Part shown: positions 28,701 through 37,903 of the stretch, in pieces
Layout of the letters: each line of letters starts with the position of its first letter
How positions within the stretch are numbered: the first letter of the stretch is position 1
NCBI RefSeq assembly: GCF_030657435.1
Contig: NZ_JAUTWS010000030.1
Coordinates: 1 to 64,000 of the forward strand
Source: Paracraurococcus lichenis
GTDB lineage: Bacteria > Pseudomonadota > Alphaproteobacteria > Acetobacterales > Acetobacteraceae
DNA length: 64,000 nucleotides
Direction: 5' to 3'
Notes under the pieces: generated by a model
Told to the model about the DNA's origin: nothing
The model's database searches: none
What the model saw: only the letters and a program-made list of their open reading frames with translations
Position numbers and translations under genes: made by a program

Positions 28701-31700
28701 GTGACAGCAGGCGCCCTGCCCGGGGCGCCGCGAGGGGGGGACGCCGCGCGCGTCCTGGCCTTCGGCCTCGCCTACCTCCTCGCGGCGCTGCTCGGGCATG
28801 CCCTCACCCTGCGGCCCGTCGCGGTGGCGAGCGTCTGGCCCGCCGCGGGCCTCTACCTGGCCGCGCTGCTGCTGGCCCCGCCGCGCCGCTGGCCCCCGCT
28901 GATCGGCGCCGCGGCGGCGGCGAACCTGGCCGCGGACGTGCTGGTGATGGGGCGTCCGCCGCTCCTGGTGCTCGGCTTCGTCCTGGCCAATGCCCTCGAG
29001 GTGCTGGCAGGCGCCGCCCTCCTCCGCCTGCTGCTGCGCGGCCGCAGGCCGCAGCCGGGCCTCCGGCTCCGCGACACGGTGGCGCTCGGCGCGGCTGCCC
29101 TGGCGGCGCCGGCCGTCGGCGGCGCGGTCGGCGCGGCCGCCGCCAATGCGCTCGCCGGCGCTCCCTTCGCCGCGGTCTGGCCCGTCTGGTGGGCCGCCGA
29201 CGTCGTCGGCAACCTGGTCGTCGCGCCCCTCCTCCTCGCGGCCGCGCCCGCATGGCGCCGCCCCGGCAGGGCCGCGGCGGGCCCGCTCTGGTGGCTGGAG
29301 GCCGCCGCGGCCCATGCCGCCGTGCTCGGCGCCGCCGCGGCGGTCTTCTGGCTGGCCACGCCCATGGTCCCGCTGCCCTTCCTGACCATGCCGCCGCTGC
29401 TCTGGGCGGCGCTCCGCCTCGGCCCGCTCGCCACCGCCTCGGCCTCCGCGCTCCTGGCGCTCTGCGCGGTCGGCGCCGTCGCGGCCGGGTTCGGCCCCTT
29501 CGACCACGGCAGCCTCGCCCCGTCCGGGCAGGCCGTCCTGCTCCAGCTCTTCATCGCGGTCGCCACCGCGACCGCGCAGCTCCTCGCGGCGGCAACGGCC
29601 GAACGCCGCACCGCGCTGTCCCGCCTCACCGCCGCGAATGCCAGGCTGGAGGCCGCGGTCGCCGCCCGCACGGCGGAACTCGCCGCCTCCGAGGCGCAAA
29701 TGCGCCTGCTGGTCGAGGGCGTCGAGGACGTCTTCTGGATGTGCGAGCCCGAGACGGGCCGCAGCCTCTATATCGGCCCGGCCTTCGCCCGCATCTTCGG
29801 CCGCCCCCTGCCGGCGGTGCCGGGCCCCAACGCCGCCTGGATCGAGGCCATCCACCCGGAGGACCGGGAGCGCGCCGTCGCCACCTTCCGCGCCCGGGCG
29901 CTGACGACCGGCTACGACCTGGAATACCGGATCCGGCGCCCGGACGGCGAGCTGCGCTGGCTGCGCGAGCGCGGCTGGCCGGTGCCGACGCCCGCGGGCG
30001 CGCCGCGCCGGGCCGCGGGGCTCACCTCCGACATCACCGAGCGCCGCCGCGCGGCCGAGGCGCTGGCCGACAGCGAAGCGGTCCTGCGCCTGTCGCAGGA
30101 GCAGGCGAGGATCGCCAGCTTCAGCCTCGACCTCCGGTCCGGGATGCTGCGCTGCGCGCCGGGGGCCATGCAGGTCTTCGGCTTCGCACCGGACCGGGAT
30201 GGCATGACACTGGAGGAGTGGCATTCCACCATCCATCCCGAGGATGCCGGGCGGATCGCGCGGCAGCGCGCCGAGGCCCTCGACCGCCGCGATCCGGGCG
30301 CCCATTTCGAGTACCGCGTCGTCCGGCCCGATACCGACGCCGTCCTCGATGTCGAGATGCGGGCGCGCTGCGAATACGCCGCGGACGGCACGCCGCTCCG
30401 CGTGCTCGGCGTGGCGATCGACGTGACGGACTGGAAGCGGGCCGAGGCGGCGCTCGCCGCGAGCGAGGCGCGCCTGCGGGACCTGCTGGCGACCCTCGAC
30501 CTCGGGGCCGCCATGGCGCGGGACATGGACGGCACCATCCGCCACTGGTCCAAGGGCTGCGAGCGCCTCTATGGCTGGACGGCGGCGGAGGCGGTCGGCC
30601 GGATCTCGCATGACCTGCTGCGGACCGTCTTCCCCGTGACGCGGGGGGAGATCGAGGCGGCGCTCAGGCGAGACGGCGAATGGGCGGGCGACCTCCGGCA
30701 CCGCAGGCGCGACGGGCGCGAGGTGGTCGTGGCGGCGCGCAAGGTGCTGCGGCAGGAGAAGGAAGGCGGCCCTGGTTCCGTGCTGGAGGTCCTGGAGGAC
30801 GTCACGGCGCAGCGCCGGGCCGAGGCGGCGCTGGCCGCGAGCGAGGCAAGGCTGCGGCTCGCCGTCGAGGGCACCGGCCTCGCCACCTGGGACGTCGACC
30901 TGGCCTCCGGCGAGGCGGTCTGGTCGCCCAACCACTTCGGGATGTTCGGCTACGCGCCCGAGCCCTCCGGCCGTGCCACCTATGCCATGTGGTGCGACCG
31001 CATCCACCCCGAGGACTGGCCCGCCATCGAGGCCGCGAACCGGGCAGCCATGCGCGGCGCGACGCCGTTCCGGTTGGCCTATCGCATCCGCCGCCGCGAC
31101 GACGGCGCCGAGCGCTGGATCGAGACCAGCGGCCGCTTCCTCGACCACGGCCCGGACGGTGCGCCGCGCCGCGTCATCGGCGTGAACCTCGACGCCACCG
31201 AGCGGCGCGAGGCCGAGGCGGCGCTCGCCGGGAGCGAGGCGCGGCTGCGCTCCGTCGTGGAGACCGCGGCCGACGGCATCCTGGTCGCCGATGCCGCCGG
31301 GGGCGTCGTCCTGGCCAACCGCGCCGCGCTGCGCATCTTCGGCTATGACGACGACCCCGACGGGCTGCTCGGCCGCGACCTCGAACGGCTGATGCCCGAA
31401 GCCGAGGCGGCGCGGCACGGCGGCTACCTCGCCGCCCACCGCGCGACCGGGCAGGCGCGCGCGATCGGCGTGCCCGGCCGCACCCTGATGGGGCGACGGC
31501 GCGACGGCAGCGAATTCCCGATCGACCTCTCGGTCGGCTCCTTCGAGGTCGGCGGCGAGCGCTTCTTCACCGGCGTGGTGCGCGATGTCAGCCAGCGCGT
31601 GACCGCCGAGGCCGCCCTGCGGGAGAGCGAGGCCCTGCTGCGGCTTGCGCAGGAGGCGGCCGGGGTCGGCATCTTCGAATGCGACCTGGCCACCGGACGG

Positions 31701-34457
31701 ACGGAGTGGTCGGCGACGATGTTCCGCCTCTACGGCCTGGATCCCGCCGGGCCCGCGCCGGGGATGGCGCCGGGCGGGGGGCACACCGCCCTGGTCCACC
31801 CCGGGGACCGCGGCTGGCTCGGCGAGCGCCGCGCGGCCATGGTCGCGGACCCGGCGGCGGACCTCTTCGAGCACGAGTTCCGCATCCTCCGCGCCGAGAC
31901 CGGGGAGGAACGCTGGATCGCCGCCCGCGGCGAGTTCGTGCGCGACGCGGCCGGGCGCGCGCGGCTGGTGCGCGGCGGCCAGCGCGACATCACCGACCGC
32001 CGCGCGACGGAGGCGGCGCTGGCCGCGAGCGAGGCGCGCTTCCGCGCCCTGGCCGAGGCGATCCCCTCGCTGCTCTTCGAGACCGATGCCGAGGGTGGCG
32101 CGATCTACCTGAACCCGCGCTTCACCGAGTATACGGGCCTGCCGCAGGATGCCCTGACGGGCGACGGCTGGCTCCGGATCCTGCATCCCGAGGACCGGGC
32201 GCGCACCGCCGAGGCCTGGACGGCCGCCATCCGCAGCGGCGGCAGCTACGATATCGAATACCGCCTGCGCCGCCACGACGGCGCCTTCCGCTGGTTCCTC
32301 GGCCGTGCCGTGCCGGTGCGCGACGGCGGGGGCGGCATCGCCCGCTGGGTCGGCACCTGCACCGATATCGAGGACCGCCGGCAGGCCGAGGCGGCGCTGC
32401 GCGAGAGCGAGGCGCGGCTGCGGATCGAGGCCGAGCGCGTCGACCTCGCCCTCCGCGCCGGCGCCATCCTCGGCACCTGGGACTGGGACCTGCCGAGCGA
32501 CCGCTTCACCGTCGACGAGCGCTTCGCCGAGAGCTTCGGCATCGACCCGGCCCTCGGCCGCACGGGGCTGGCGCTCGAGCAGGTCATCGCCACGGTGCAT
32601 CCGGACGACCTCGCGGGTCTCCGGGCGGCGATCGCCGAGGTGATCGGACGCGGCGGCGCCTATAGCCACGAGTACCGCGTGCGCGGGCGCGACGGGATCT
32701 ACCGCTGGATCGAGGCCAATGGCCGCGTCGACCACGCGCCCGACGGCACGCCGCTGCGCTTCCCGGGCGTGCTGCTCGATGCCGGGCAGCGCCGCGCGGC
32801 GGAGGAGCGGCTGCGGGAGAACGAGGTCCGGCTGCGCCTCGCCCTCGAGGCGGGCGGCATGGGCTACTGGTCCTGGGATCTCGCCACCGATCGGCTGGAA
32901 TGGGACGCGCGGCAATTCGCGCTCTTCGGCCTCGACCCGACGCGCGGGCAGCCGAGCGGCGAGGAGGCGCTCTCGACCGTCCACCCGGACGACCTGCCGG
33001 GCCTGACGGCCGCCATCGAGAGCGCGCTGGCCGCGGGCGACGGCGTCTTCAGCCACGAGTTCCGCGTCGTGCACCGGGGCGGGGTGCGCTGGCTCGCGGG
33101 CCATGGCCATGCGGTGCCGGGCCCGGATGGCCGCGCCACCCGCATGGTGGGCCTGAACTTCGACGTCACCGCCCGGCGCGAGGCGGAGGCGGTGCTGGCG
33201 CGCGAGGCCGAGCAACTCGACCGCCTCGCCGAGGAGCGTGGCCGGGCCCTGGCCGAGAGCCAGGCCCGGCTGGCGCATGCCTCCAAGATGGAGGCGCTGG
33301 GAAGGCTCGCCGGCGGCATCGCGCACGACTTCAACAACGTCCTCCAGGCCGTCCAGGGCGGCATCACCCTCGCCAGCAAGCGCCTGCACAGCGACCCGGC
33401 CGCGGTGCAGCGCTATCTCGGGCTGGCGGGCGAGGCGGCCGGACGCGGCGCGGCGGTGACGGGCCGGCTGCTCTCCTTCGCCCGCCGCAGCGAATTGCGG
33501 GCCGAGCCGCTCGCCCCCGGACCGCTCCTGGCCGGCATGGCCGAGTTCCTGCGGCCGGCGATCGGCCCGAACATCGCCATCCGGGTGGAGGCGGCGGCCG
33601 GCCTGCCGCCGATGCTCGCCGACCGCAGCCAGTTGGAGGCGGTGCTGGCGAATCTCGCCAACAATGCCCGCGATGCCATGCCCGGCGGCGGCACGCTGAC
33701 CCTCGCGGCGAAGGCGGTGGCCGTGCCGAGGAAGGCCGGCTCCCCCTCCGGCCTCGCCGCCGGCGTCTATGTCCAGATCCTGGTGGCCGACGAGGGCGAG
33801 GGCATGCCGCCCGAGGTGCTGGCCCGCGTCAGCGAGCCGTTCTTCACGACCAAGCCGGAGGGCAAGGGCACGGGGCTGGGCCTGGCCATGGCGCGCGGCT
33901 TCGCGGAGCAGTCCGGCGGCGGCCTGTCCATCGACAGCGCGCCCGGGCGCGGCACCACCGTCTCGATCTGGCTGCCGCGGGTGCAGGAGGAGGTCCCGCC
34001 GCAATACGAGATCCCGGACCTGCCTGCGGCAAACCTCGCCGGACTGCCGCCGGGCGCCGCGACGCTGCTGCTGGTCGAGGACAAGCCGGAGGTGCGGGCG
34101 GTGCTCGCGGCGCAGTTCGAGGACCATGGCTATGCGGTGCGGCAGGCCGAGGACGCCGCCGCGGCGCTGGCGATGCTGCGGCACGGGCTGCGGCCCGATG
34201 CGCTGATCACCGACCTGACGATGCCCGGCACGCAGGACGGCCTCGACCTCGTGGTCGGCGCCCGCAGCCTGCTGCCGCGTCTGCCCGCGGTGCTGGTGAC
34301 CGGCCATGCCGGCGACGCGATGCCCGGCCGCTTCGAGGAGGCCGAGCGGAGCGGGCCCTTCGCCCTGGTGCGCAAGCCGGCCTCGCCCGAGGCGCTGCTC
34401 GACCGCCTCGCGCGCGTCCTGCGGCAGAGCGGCGTGGTCGGCCGGGCGGCGCGGTGA
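28701..34457 (+). CDS. Hybrid histidine kinase: MASE1, nine PAS, HisKA, HATPase, REC
   Basis: An exceptionally long sensor of about 1918 residues. An N-terminal MASE1-type membrane domain (VASVWPAAGLYLAALLL and further helices to about residue 290) is followed by nine PAS/PAC units starting near residues 334, 463, 592, 717, 849, 979, 1113, 1239 and 1377, several with HPED/HPDD and PxxWRxE-like PAC signatures. The H box LAGGIAHDFNN has His near 1542, the N box NLANNARDAMPGGG is near 1654 and the G box is FFTTKPEGKGTGLGL. A receiver from about 1790 has Asp near 1838 (ITDLTMPG) and the RKP lysine. The start is the GTG at 28701 with GAGG 6 bases upstream; GTG 28689, overlapping the Crp-like stop, is the alternative. 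No separate output regulator adjoins it other than that Crp-like protein. Confidence 0.92.
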   Translation: MTAGALPGAPRGGDAARVLAFGLAYLLAALLGHALTLRPVAVASVWPAAGLYLAALLLAPPRRWPPLIGAAAAANLAADVLVMGRPPLLVLGFVLANALEVLAGAALLRLLLRGRRPQPGLRLRDTVALGAAALAAPAVGGAVGAAAANALAGAPFAAVWPVWWAADVVGNLVVAPLLLAAAPAWRRPGRAAAGPLWWLEAAAAHAAVLGAAAAVFWLATPMVPLPFLTMPPLLWAALRLGPLATASASALLALCAVGAVAAGFGPFDHGSLAPSGQAVLLQLFIAVATATAQLLAAATAERRTALSRLTAANARLEAAVAARTAELAASEAQMRLLVEGVEDVFWMCEPETGRSLYIGPAFARIFGRPLPAVPGPNAAWIEAIHPEDRERAVATFRARALTTGYDLEYRIRRPDGELRWLRERGWPVPTPAGAPRRAAGLTSDITERRRAAEALADSEAVLRLSQEQARIASFSLDLRSGMLRCAPGAMQVFGFAPDRDGMTLEEWHSTIHPEDAGRIARQRAEALDRRDPGAHFEYRVVRPDTDAVLDVEMRARCEYAADGTPLRVLGVAIDVTDWKRAEAALAASEARLRDLLATLDLGAAMARDMDGTIRHWSKGCERLYGWTAAEAVGRISHDLLRTVFPVTRGEIEAALRRDGEWAGDLRHRRRDGREVVVAARKVLRQEKEGGPGSVLEVLEDVTAQRRAEAALAASEARLRLAVEGTGLATWDVDLASGEAVWSPNHFGMFGYAPEPSGRATYAMWCDRIHPEDWPAIEAANRAAMRGATPFRLAYRIRRRDDGAERWIETSGRFLDHGPDGAPRRVIGVNLDATERREAEAALAGSEARLRSVVETAADGILVADAAGGVVLANRAALRIFGYDDDPDGLLGRDLERLMPEAEAARHGGYLAAHRATGQARAIGVPGRTLMGRRRDGSEFPIDLSVGSFEVGGERFFTGVVRDVSQRVTAEAALRESEALLRLAQEAAGVGIFECDLATGRTEWSATMFRLYGLDPAGPAPGMAPGGGHTALVHPGDRGWLGERRAAMVADPAADLFEHEFRILRAETGEERWIAARGEFVRDAAGRARLVRGGQRDITDRRATEAALAASEARFRALAEAIPSLLFETDAEGGAIYLNPRFTEYTGLPQDALTGDGWLRILHPEDRARTAEAWTAAIRSGGSYDIEYRLRRHDGAFRWFLGRAVPVRDGGGGIARWVGTCTDIEDRRQAEAALRESEARLRIEAERVDLALRAGAILGTWDWDLPSDRFTVDERFAESFGIDPALGRTGLALEQVIATVHPDDLAGLRAAIAEVIGRGGAYSHEYRVRGRDGIYRWIEANGRVDHAPDGTPLRFPGVLLDAGQRRAAEERLRENEVRLRLALEAGGMGYWSWDLATDRLEWDARQFALFGLDPTRGQPSGEEALSTVHPDDLPGLTAAIESALAAGDGVFSHEFRVVHRGGVRWLAGHGHAVPGPDGRATRMVGLNFDVTARREAEAVLAREAEQLDRLAEERGRALAESQARLAHASKMEALGRLAGGIAHDFNNVLQAVQGGITLASKRLHSDPAAVQRYLGLAGEAAGRGAAVTGRLLSFARRSELRAEPLAPGPLLAGMAEFLRPAIGPNIAIRVEAAAGLPPMLADRSQLEAVLANLANNARDAMPGGGTLTLAAKAVAVPRKAGSPSGLAAGVYVQILVADEGEGMPPEVLARVSEPFFTTKPEGKGTGLGLAMARGFAEQSGGGLSIDSAPGRGTTVSIWLPRVQEEVPPQYEIPDLPAANLAGLPPGAATLLLVEDKPEVRAVLAAQFEDHGYAVRQAEDAAAALAMLRHGLRPDALITDLTMPGTQDGLDLVVGARSLLPRLPAVLVTGHAGDAMPGRFEEAERSGPFALVRKPASPEALLDRLARVLRQSGVVGRAAR

Positions 34458-34468
34458 GCGCTGCGAGC

Positions 34469-34503
34469 GGGGCCGGCTGCCGGACCCGCCGGCAGCCGGC
34501 CCC
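34469..34503. terminator. Strong bidirectional hairpin
   Basis: A 15-bp perfect stem (GGGGCCGGCTGCCGG and its complement) with an ACCCG loop lies between the hybrid kinase stop and the convergent 3-hydroxyacyl-CoA dehydrogenase stop. It is the most stable simple hairpin in this half of the window and very probably ends both transcripts. Confidence 0.75.
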
Positions 34504-34522
34504 GAACCGTCCCGTCAGCCCG

Positions 34523-35452
34523 TCAGTGCGGCTGGCCGCGCTTGTGCGCCACCAGCGCCATCAGCCGCCGGTCGCGCCAGGCGCTGCGCTCCTCGATCCT
34601 CTCCACCGGCAGGGCGGCGCGCCGCTCCGCCGTCACGCGCCCGACCGTCGGCGCGTCGTAGTCATAGGGCGTCTGCTCCTCGGTGATCCCGCCCATCAGC
34701 GGGCCGAAGCGGCCGACATAGTCCTCGACGCCGCCCGGCGCGTTCAGGTCGATGGTCTCGAAAGGCCCCATGAAGGACCAGCGCAGGCCGAGGCCGTCCT
34801 TCACGCAGGCATCCACGTCCTCGGCGCTCATCACCCCGTCGCGGACCATGCGGAAGGCCTCGGCGACCAGCGCCGCCTGCAGGCGGTTGAGGACGAAGCC
34901 GCGCGTCTCCTTGAAGGCGGTCACCGGCACCTGGCCGACGCGCTCCATCAGGGCGCGGGTGCGGGCCACCACCGCCGGGTCGGTCCAGGGGGCGCCGACC
35001 AGCTCGACCAGCGGCACCAGATAGGGCGGGTTCACCGGGTGCGCGACCAGGCAGCGGCCACGTCCCGCGAGGTTGCCCGTGAACTCGCTGGCGGGGATGC
35101 CGGAGGTCGAGCTGGCCAGCACCACCTCGGCCGGGCAGAGCCGGTCGAGCTCGGCGAAGAGCTCGCGCTTCGGCTCGACCCGCTCCGGCCCGTTCTCCTG
35201 CACATGGACGACGCCGGCGACGCAGTCCGCCAGCGTGGCGGCCGGGGTGATGCGGGCGAGGATCGTCTCCGGCGCCTCCTGCACCAGCCCGGCGGCGCGG
35301 AGATCGGCGAGGCTCCCGCCGATCAGCCCCATGGCGCGGTCGGCGACGCCGTCCACCTTGTCCCAGAGCGAGACGGCGAGCCCCGCCCGCGCGAAGACCA
35401 TCGACCAGGCCCGGCCGATCAGGCCCGCGCCCACCACGGCGATCCTGTCCAT
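34523..35452 (-). CDS. 3-hydroxyacyl-CoA dehydrogenase family protein
   Basis: A 309-residue NAD-dependent dehydrogenase. The Rossmann motif is VVGAGLIGRAW at the N-terminus; STSGIPASEF, HPVNPPYLVPLVELV (the His-containing catalytic segment) and GFVLNRLQAALVAEA are conserved blocks. The length matches the lambda-crystallin/L-carnitine or L-gulonate dehydrogenase branch rather than FadB-type enzymes. GGGAGG lies 7 bases before ATG 35452; further in-frame ATGs upstream are less well placed. It is divergent from the TelA operon. Confidence 0.9.
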   Translation of the reverse strand: MDRIAVVGAGLIGRAWSMVFARAGLAVSLWDKVDGVADRAMGLIGGSLADLRAAGLVQEAPETILARITPAATLADCVAGVVHVQENGPERVEPKRELFAELDRLCPAEVVLASSTSGIPASEFTGNLAGRGRCLVAHPVNPPYLVPLVELVGAPWTDPAVVARTRALMERVGQVPVTAFKETRGFVLNRLQAALVAEAFRMVRDGVMSAEDVDACVKDGLGLRWSFMGPFETIDLNAPGGVEDYVGRFGPLMGGITEEQTPYDYDAPTVGRVTAERRAALPVERIEERSAWRDRRLMALVAHKRGQPH

Positions 35453-35614
35453 AGGCATCCTCCCATGCATCCTGCCCTCGCCCATAGCGCGCGGCGCGGC
35501 GGGCAGACACCCCCAGTCCGGCGCCAGGGGGCGAAGGGCCTCCCCGCATCGTCACGCAAGGTTTCGCGGCCGGCGCTTGATCGCCGGACCGTGCGGGGCG
35601 ATCTCTGCGCCACC

Positions 35615-35761
35615 ATGGACCGGCCCGTCGCCACCACGCCGCCCCCGCCGCCGCTGCACACCCCCCTGGTCTGGGCCTGGGGCGGGCTGCTGCTGACCGT
35701 GACGACCTGGCTCACCGGCGTCATCGCGCTCTTCCACAGCCTGGCCAGCCTGTTCGACTGA
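35615..35761 (+). CDS. 48-residue proline-rich single-span protein of the TelA operon
   Basis: The ORF reads MDRPVATTPPPPPLHTPLVW followed by one hydrophobic helix (AWGGLLLTVTTWLTGVIALF). Its TGA overlaps the ATG of the XpaC-like gene (TGATG), which strongly suggests real translation and coupling. No family is recognised. A conserved partner role with XpaC and TelA at the membrane is inferred only from this arrangement. Confidence 0.6.
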   Translation: MDRPVATTPPPPPLHTPLVWAWGGLLLTVTTWLTGVIALFHSLASLFD

Positions 35762-36519
35762 TGTTCCAGGACCTGCTTGACGGTTGGATCGGGCTGCGCG
35801 CCCGCTGGCGCGGCTACGGATTGCCGATCTTCGCCTCCCCGCTGGTGCTTGCCGGCCTGATCGCCGCCATCGGCGGCGACGAGCAGATCGTGCTCGGCGC
35901 GGCCCTCGGCTTCGGCGCCAGCCTGCTGGCGGCGCGGCGGCTGCGGCGCGGCCGCACCGGCGACGCCAACCGCGCCGCCTGGCTGATGGCGGTCGGCACC
36001 GGGCTCGCCGCGCATTTCGCGGCCGATCTCGGCACCATCTTCCCCTTCGTCATGGCGGGCGGCGCCCTGCTCGGCACGCGGCTGATGTACCAGGCCCTGC
36101 CCGAGGCCGCGCCGCCGCCCCCGCCCGAGCCGCCGCCGCCTCCCCCCGCCCCGCCCGGCCCGATCGAGGAGAGCCGTGCCCGCCTCGCCCGCATCGAATC
36201 CGCGGCGCAGCGCCTGGCCGATCCGCGGCTGCGCGGCGTCGCGCAGGCGATGGAGGGCGTGCTGGACGACCTGACGGCGCGGCCGGACCGGCTGCCCATG
36301 GCGCGGCGCTTCCTCACCGTCCAGCTCGACGGCGTGGAGCGCATCGTCCAGCGGCTGGAGGCCGGCGCGGCCCCGCCCGCGGCGCTGCCGCCGCTGCTGG
36401 AGGAGCTGACCCGCACGGCCACCGAGCTGCGCAGCCGCATTGCGCGCGAGGAGACCGAGGCGCTGGAGATCCAGGTGAAGGTCCTGTCGGACCGCTTGCG
36501 CGAGGAAGGCTACCGATGA
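35761..36519 (+). CDS. XpaC-like (5-bromo-4-chloroindolyl phosphate hydrolysis) protein
   Basis: A 252-residue protein with two or three N-terminal membrane segments (ASPLVLAGLIAAIGG, IVLGAALGFGASLLAARRL, AAHFAADLGTIFPFVMAGGALL), a polyproline linker near residues 115-135 and a helical, probably coiled-coil C-terminal half ending LEIQVKVLSDRLREEGYR. This layout matches XpaC proteins, which commonly sit beside TelA. Both ends overlap their neighbours by a few bases. Its biochemical role is not established. Confidence 0.75.
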   Translation: MFQDLLDGWIGLRARWRGYGLPIFASPLVLAGLIAAIGGDEQIVLGAALGFGASLLAARRLRRGRTGDANRAAWLMAVGTGLAAHFAADLGTIFPFVMAGGALLGTRLMYQALPEAAPPPPPEPPPPPPAPPGPIEESRARLARIESAAQRLADPRLRGVAQAMEGVLDDLTARPDRLPMARRFLTVQLDGVERIVQRLEAGAAPPAALPPLLEELTRTATELRSRIAREETEALEIQVKVLSDRLREEGYR

Positions 36520-37637
36520 GCGGCACCGCCACCACGGGCACCCGTCTGCCCAGCATCACGCCCGAGGCCCTGCAGGCGGCGCTGGAGAGGGTGCCGGAGG
36601 GCCGCGAGACGGCGGTCGCCGAGCTGGCCTCGCGGATCGACATCGCCGATCCCGGCAGCATCCTGCGCTTCGGCCAGGATGCGCAGAACCGCGCGACGGT
36701 CGCGGCGGATGCGATGCTGGAGGGCGCGCGGAACCGCGAGGCCGGCGAGGCCGGCGTCACCCTCTCGACGCTGCTCGGCACGCTGCGCGGCTTCGACATG
36801 CGCGGCCTCGCCGAGAAGCCCGGCTTCTTCGCGCGCCTCTTCAACAAGGCCGGCGCCGAGACGGCGAAGGTCGTCCAGCGCTACGAGACCATCAAGGGCC
36901 AGGTCGAGGAGGTGGGCGACCGGCTCGACGCGCACCGCACCAAGCTGCTCGAGGATGTCGAGAAGCTCGAGCGGCTCTACCGCGCGACGCTCGAGTGGTT
37001 CCATGCCCTCGGCGACCACATCGCCGCCGGCGAGACGGTGCTGGCGCGGGTCGACCAGCAGGCCATCCCCGCCATGGCGCAGGAGGTCGAGGGCGGCGAC
37101 AGCGTCGCGGCGCAGCGCCTGCGCGACCTGCGCAGCGCGCGCGACGAGCTGGAGCGGCGGGTGCACGACCTGCGCCTGACGCGGCAGGTGGCGATGCAGG
37201 CCCTGCCCTCCATCCGCCTGATCCAGGAGAACGACAAGGCGCTCGCGGCGAAGATCCAGAGCGTCATCGCCAATACCGTGCCGCTCTGGCGCCAGCAGCT
37301 CGCCCAGGCGCTCGCCATCCAGACCATGCGCGAGGCCGGGCGGTCGCTGAAGGAGGCGACCGACCTGACCAACGAGCTGCTGGTCGGCAATGCCGAGCGG
37401 CTGCGCCAGGGCAATGCCGAGGCGCGGGTGCAGCTCGAGCGCGGGGTCTTCGACATCGAGGCGGTCAAGCGCGCCAATGCCTCGCTGGTCGCCACCATCG
37501 AGGATTCCCTCCGCATTGCCCAGGACGCCCAGGCGCAGCGGGCGAATGCGACGAAGGAGCTGGAGAAGGCCGAGGGCGAGATCCGCCGCGCCCTGCTGGC
37601 CACGCGGGCGGCGGGCGGGACGCGACCGGCGGCCTGA
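36516..37637 (+). CDS. TelA-family toxic anion resistance protein
   Basis: The 373-residue product is soluble and almost wholly helical, with the TelA blocks LTLST-like TLLGTLRGFD, KPGFFARLFNKAGAETAKVVQRYETIKGQV, DVEKLERLYRATLEWFHALGDHI and IRLIQENDKALAAKIQSVIANTVPLWRQQLAQAL. TelA proteins were first linked to tellurite resistance, but their mechanism is unclear. The ATG overlaps the XpaC-like stop (ATGA). No ter genes are nearby. The stop at 37635-37637 abuts the second dispersed element. Confidence 0.85.
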   Translation: MSGTATTGTRLPSITPEALQAALERVPEGRETAVAELASRIDIADPGSILRFGQDAQNRATVAADAMLEGARNREAGEAGVTLSTLLGTLRGFDMRGLAEKPGFFARLFNKAGAETAKVVQRYETIKGQVEEVGDRLDAHRTKLLEDVEKLERLYRATLEWFHALGDHIAAGETVLARVDQQAIPAMAQEVEGGDSVAAQRLRDLRSARDELERRVHDLRLTRQVAMQALPSIRLIQENDKALAAKIQSVIANTVPLWRQQLAQALAIQTMREAGRSLKEATDLTNELLVGNAERLRQGNAEARVQLERGVFDIEAVKRANASLVATIEDSLRIAQDAQAQRANATKELEKAEGEIRRALLATRAAGGTRPAA

Positions 37638-37642
37638 GGCGC

Positions 37643-37740
37643 GCCGATGACCGCAGGGCCGGAGGGGTCCCCACGAAGCAGCGCTTCGTGGGGTGCCCCG
37701 GATGGCACGGAGGTCTGAATCGGCCCGCCAACACATAAGG
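37643..37740. repeat. Dispersed element copy 2, with hairpin core
   Basis: The left end (GCCGATGACCGCAGGGCCGG) and right end (GGATGGCACGGAGGTCTGAA and on to AAGG at 37740) match the element at 11585-11700, which also follows a stop codon by 5 bases. The core here is an 11-bp perfect hairpin (CCCCACGAAGC, loop AGC, complement) at 37669-37693 instead of tandem octamers. The rest of the gap to 37903 shows no gene. The hairpin may terminate the telA transcript. Confidence 0.7.
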
Positions 37741-37903
37741 GCCGCGTGGCGCCGGGCCCGCGGGCGATGCGCCCGAGCCCGCCGGGCCGGCGAAGGCCCG
37801 CTTGCCTGCCCGGCGGGATTGCCGCGCGGCCCGGCATGGCCGAGCCTGACGCCGCGACGGACTCGGGACGAGGCCGCTGCCGACCCTCTGCCGGACCTGC
37901 CTG

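Noticed and set aside
28095-34307. A 2070-codon open frame on the minus strand
   Set aside because: It is the antisense shadow of the hybrid histidine kinase; its product is Arg/Gly/Pro-rich with no domain, while the plus strand shows complete domains.
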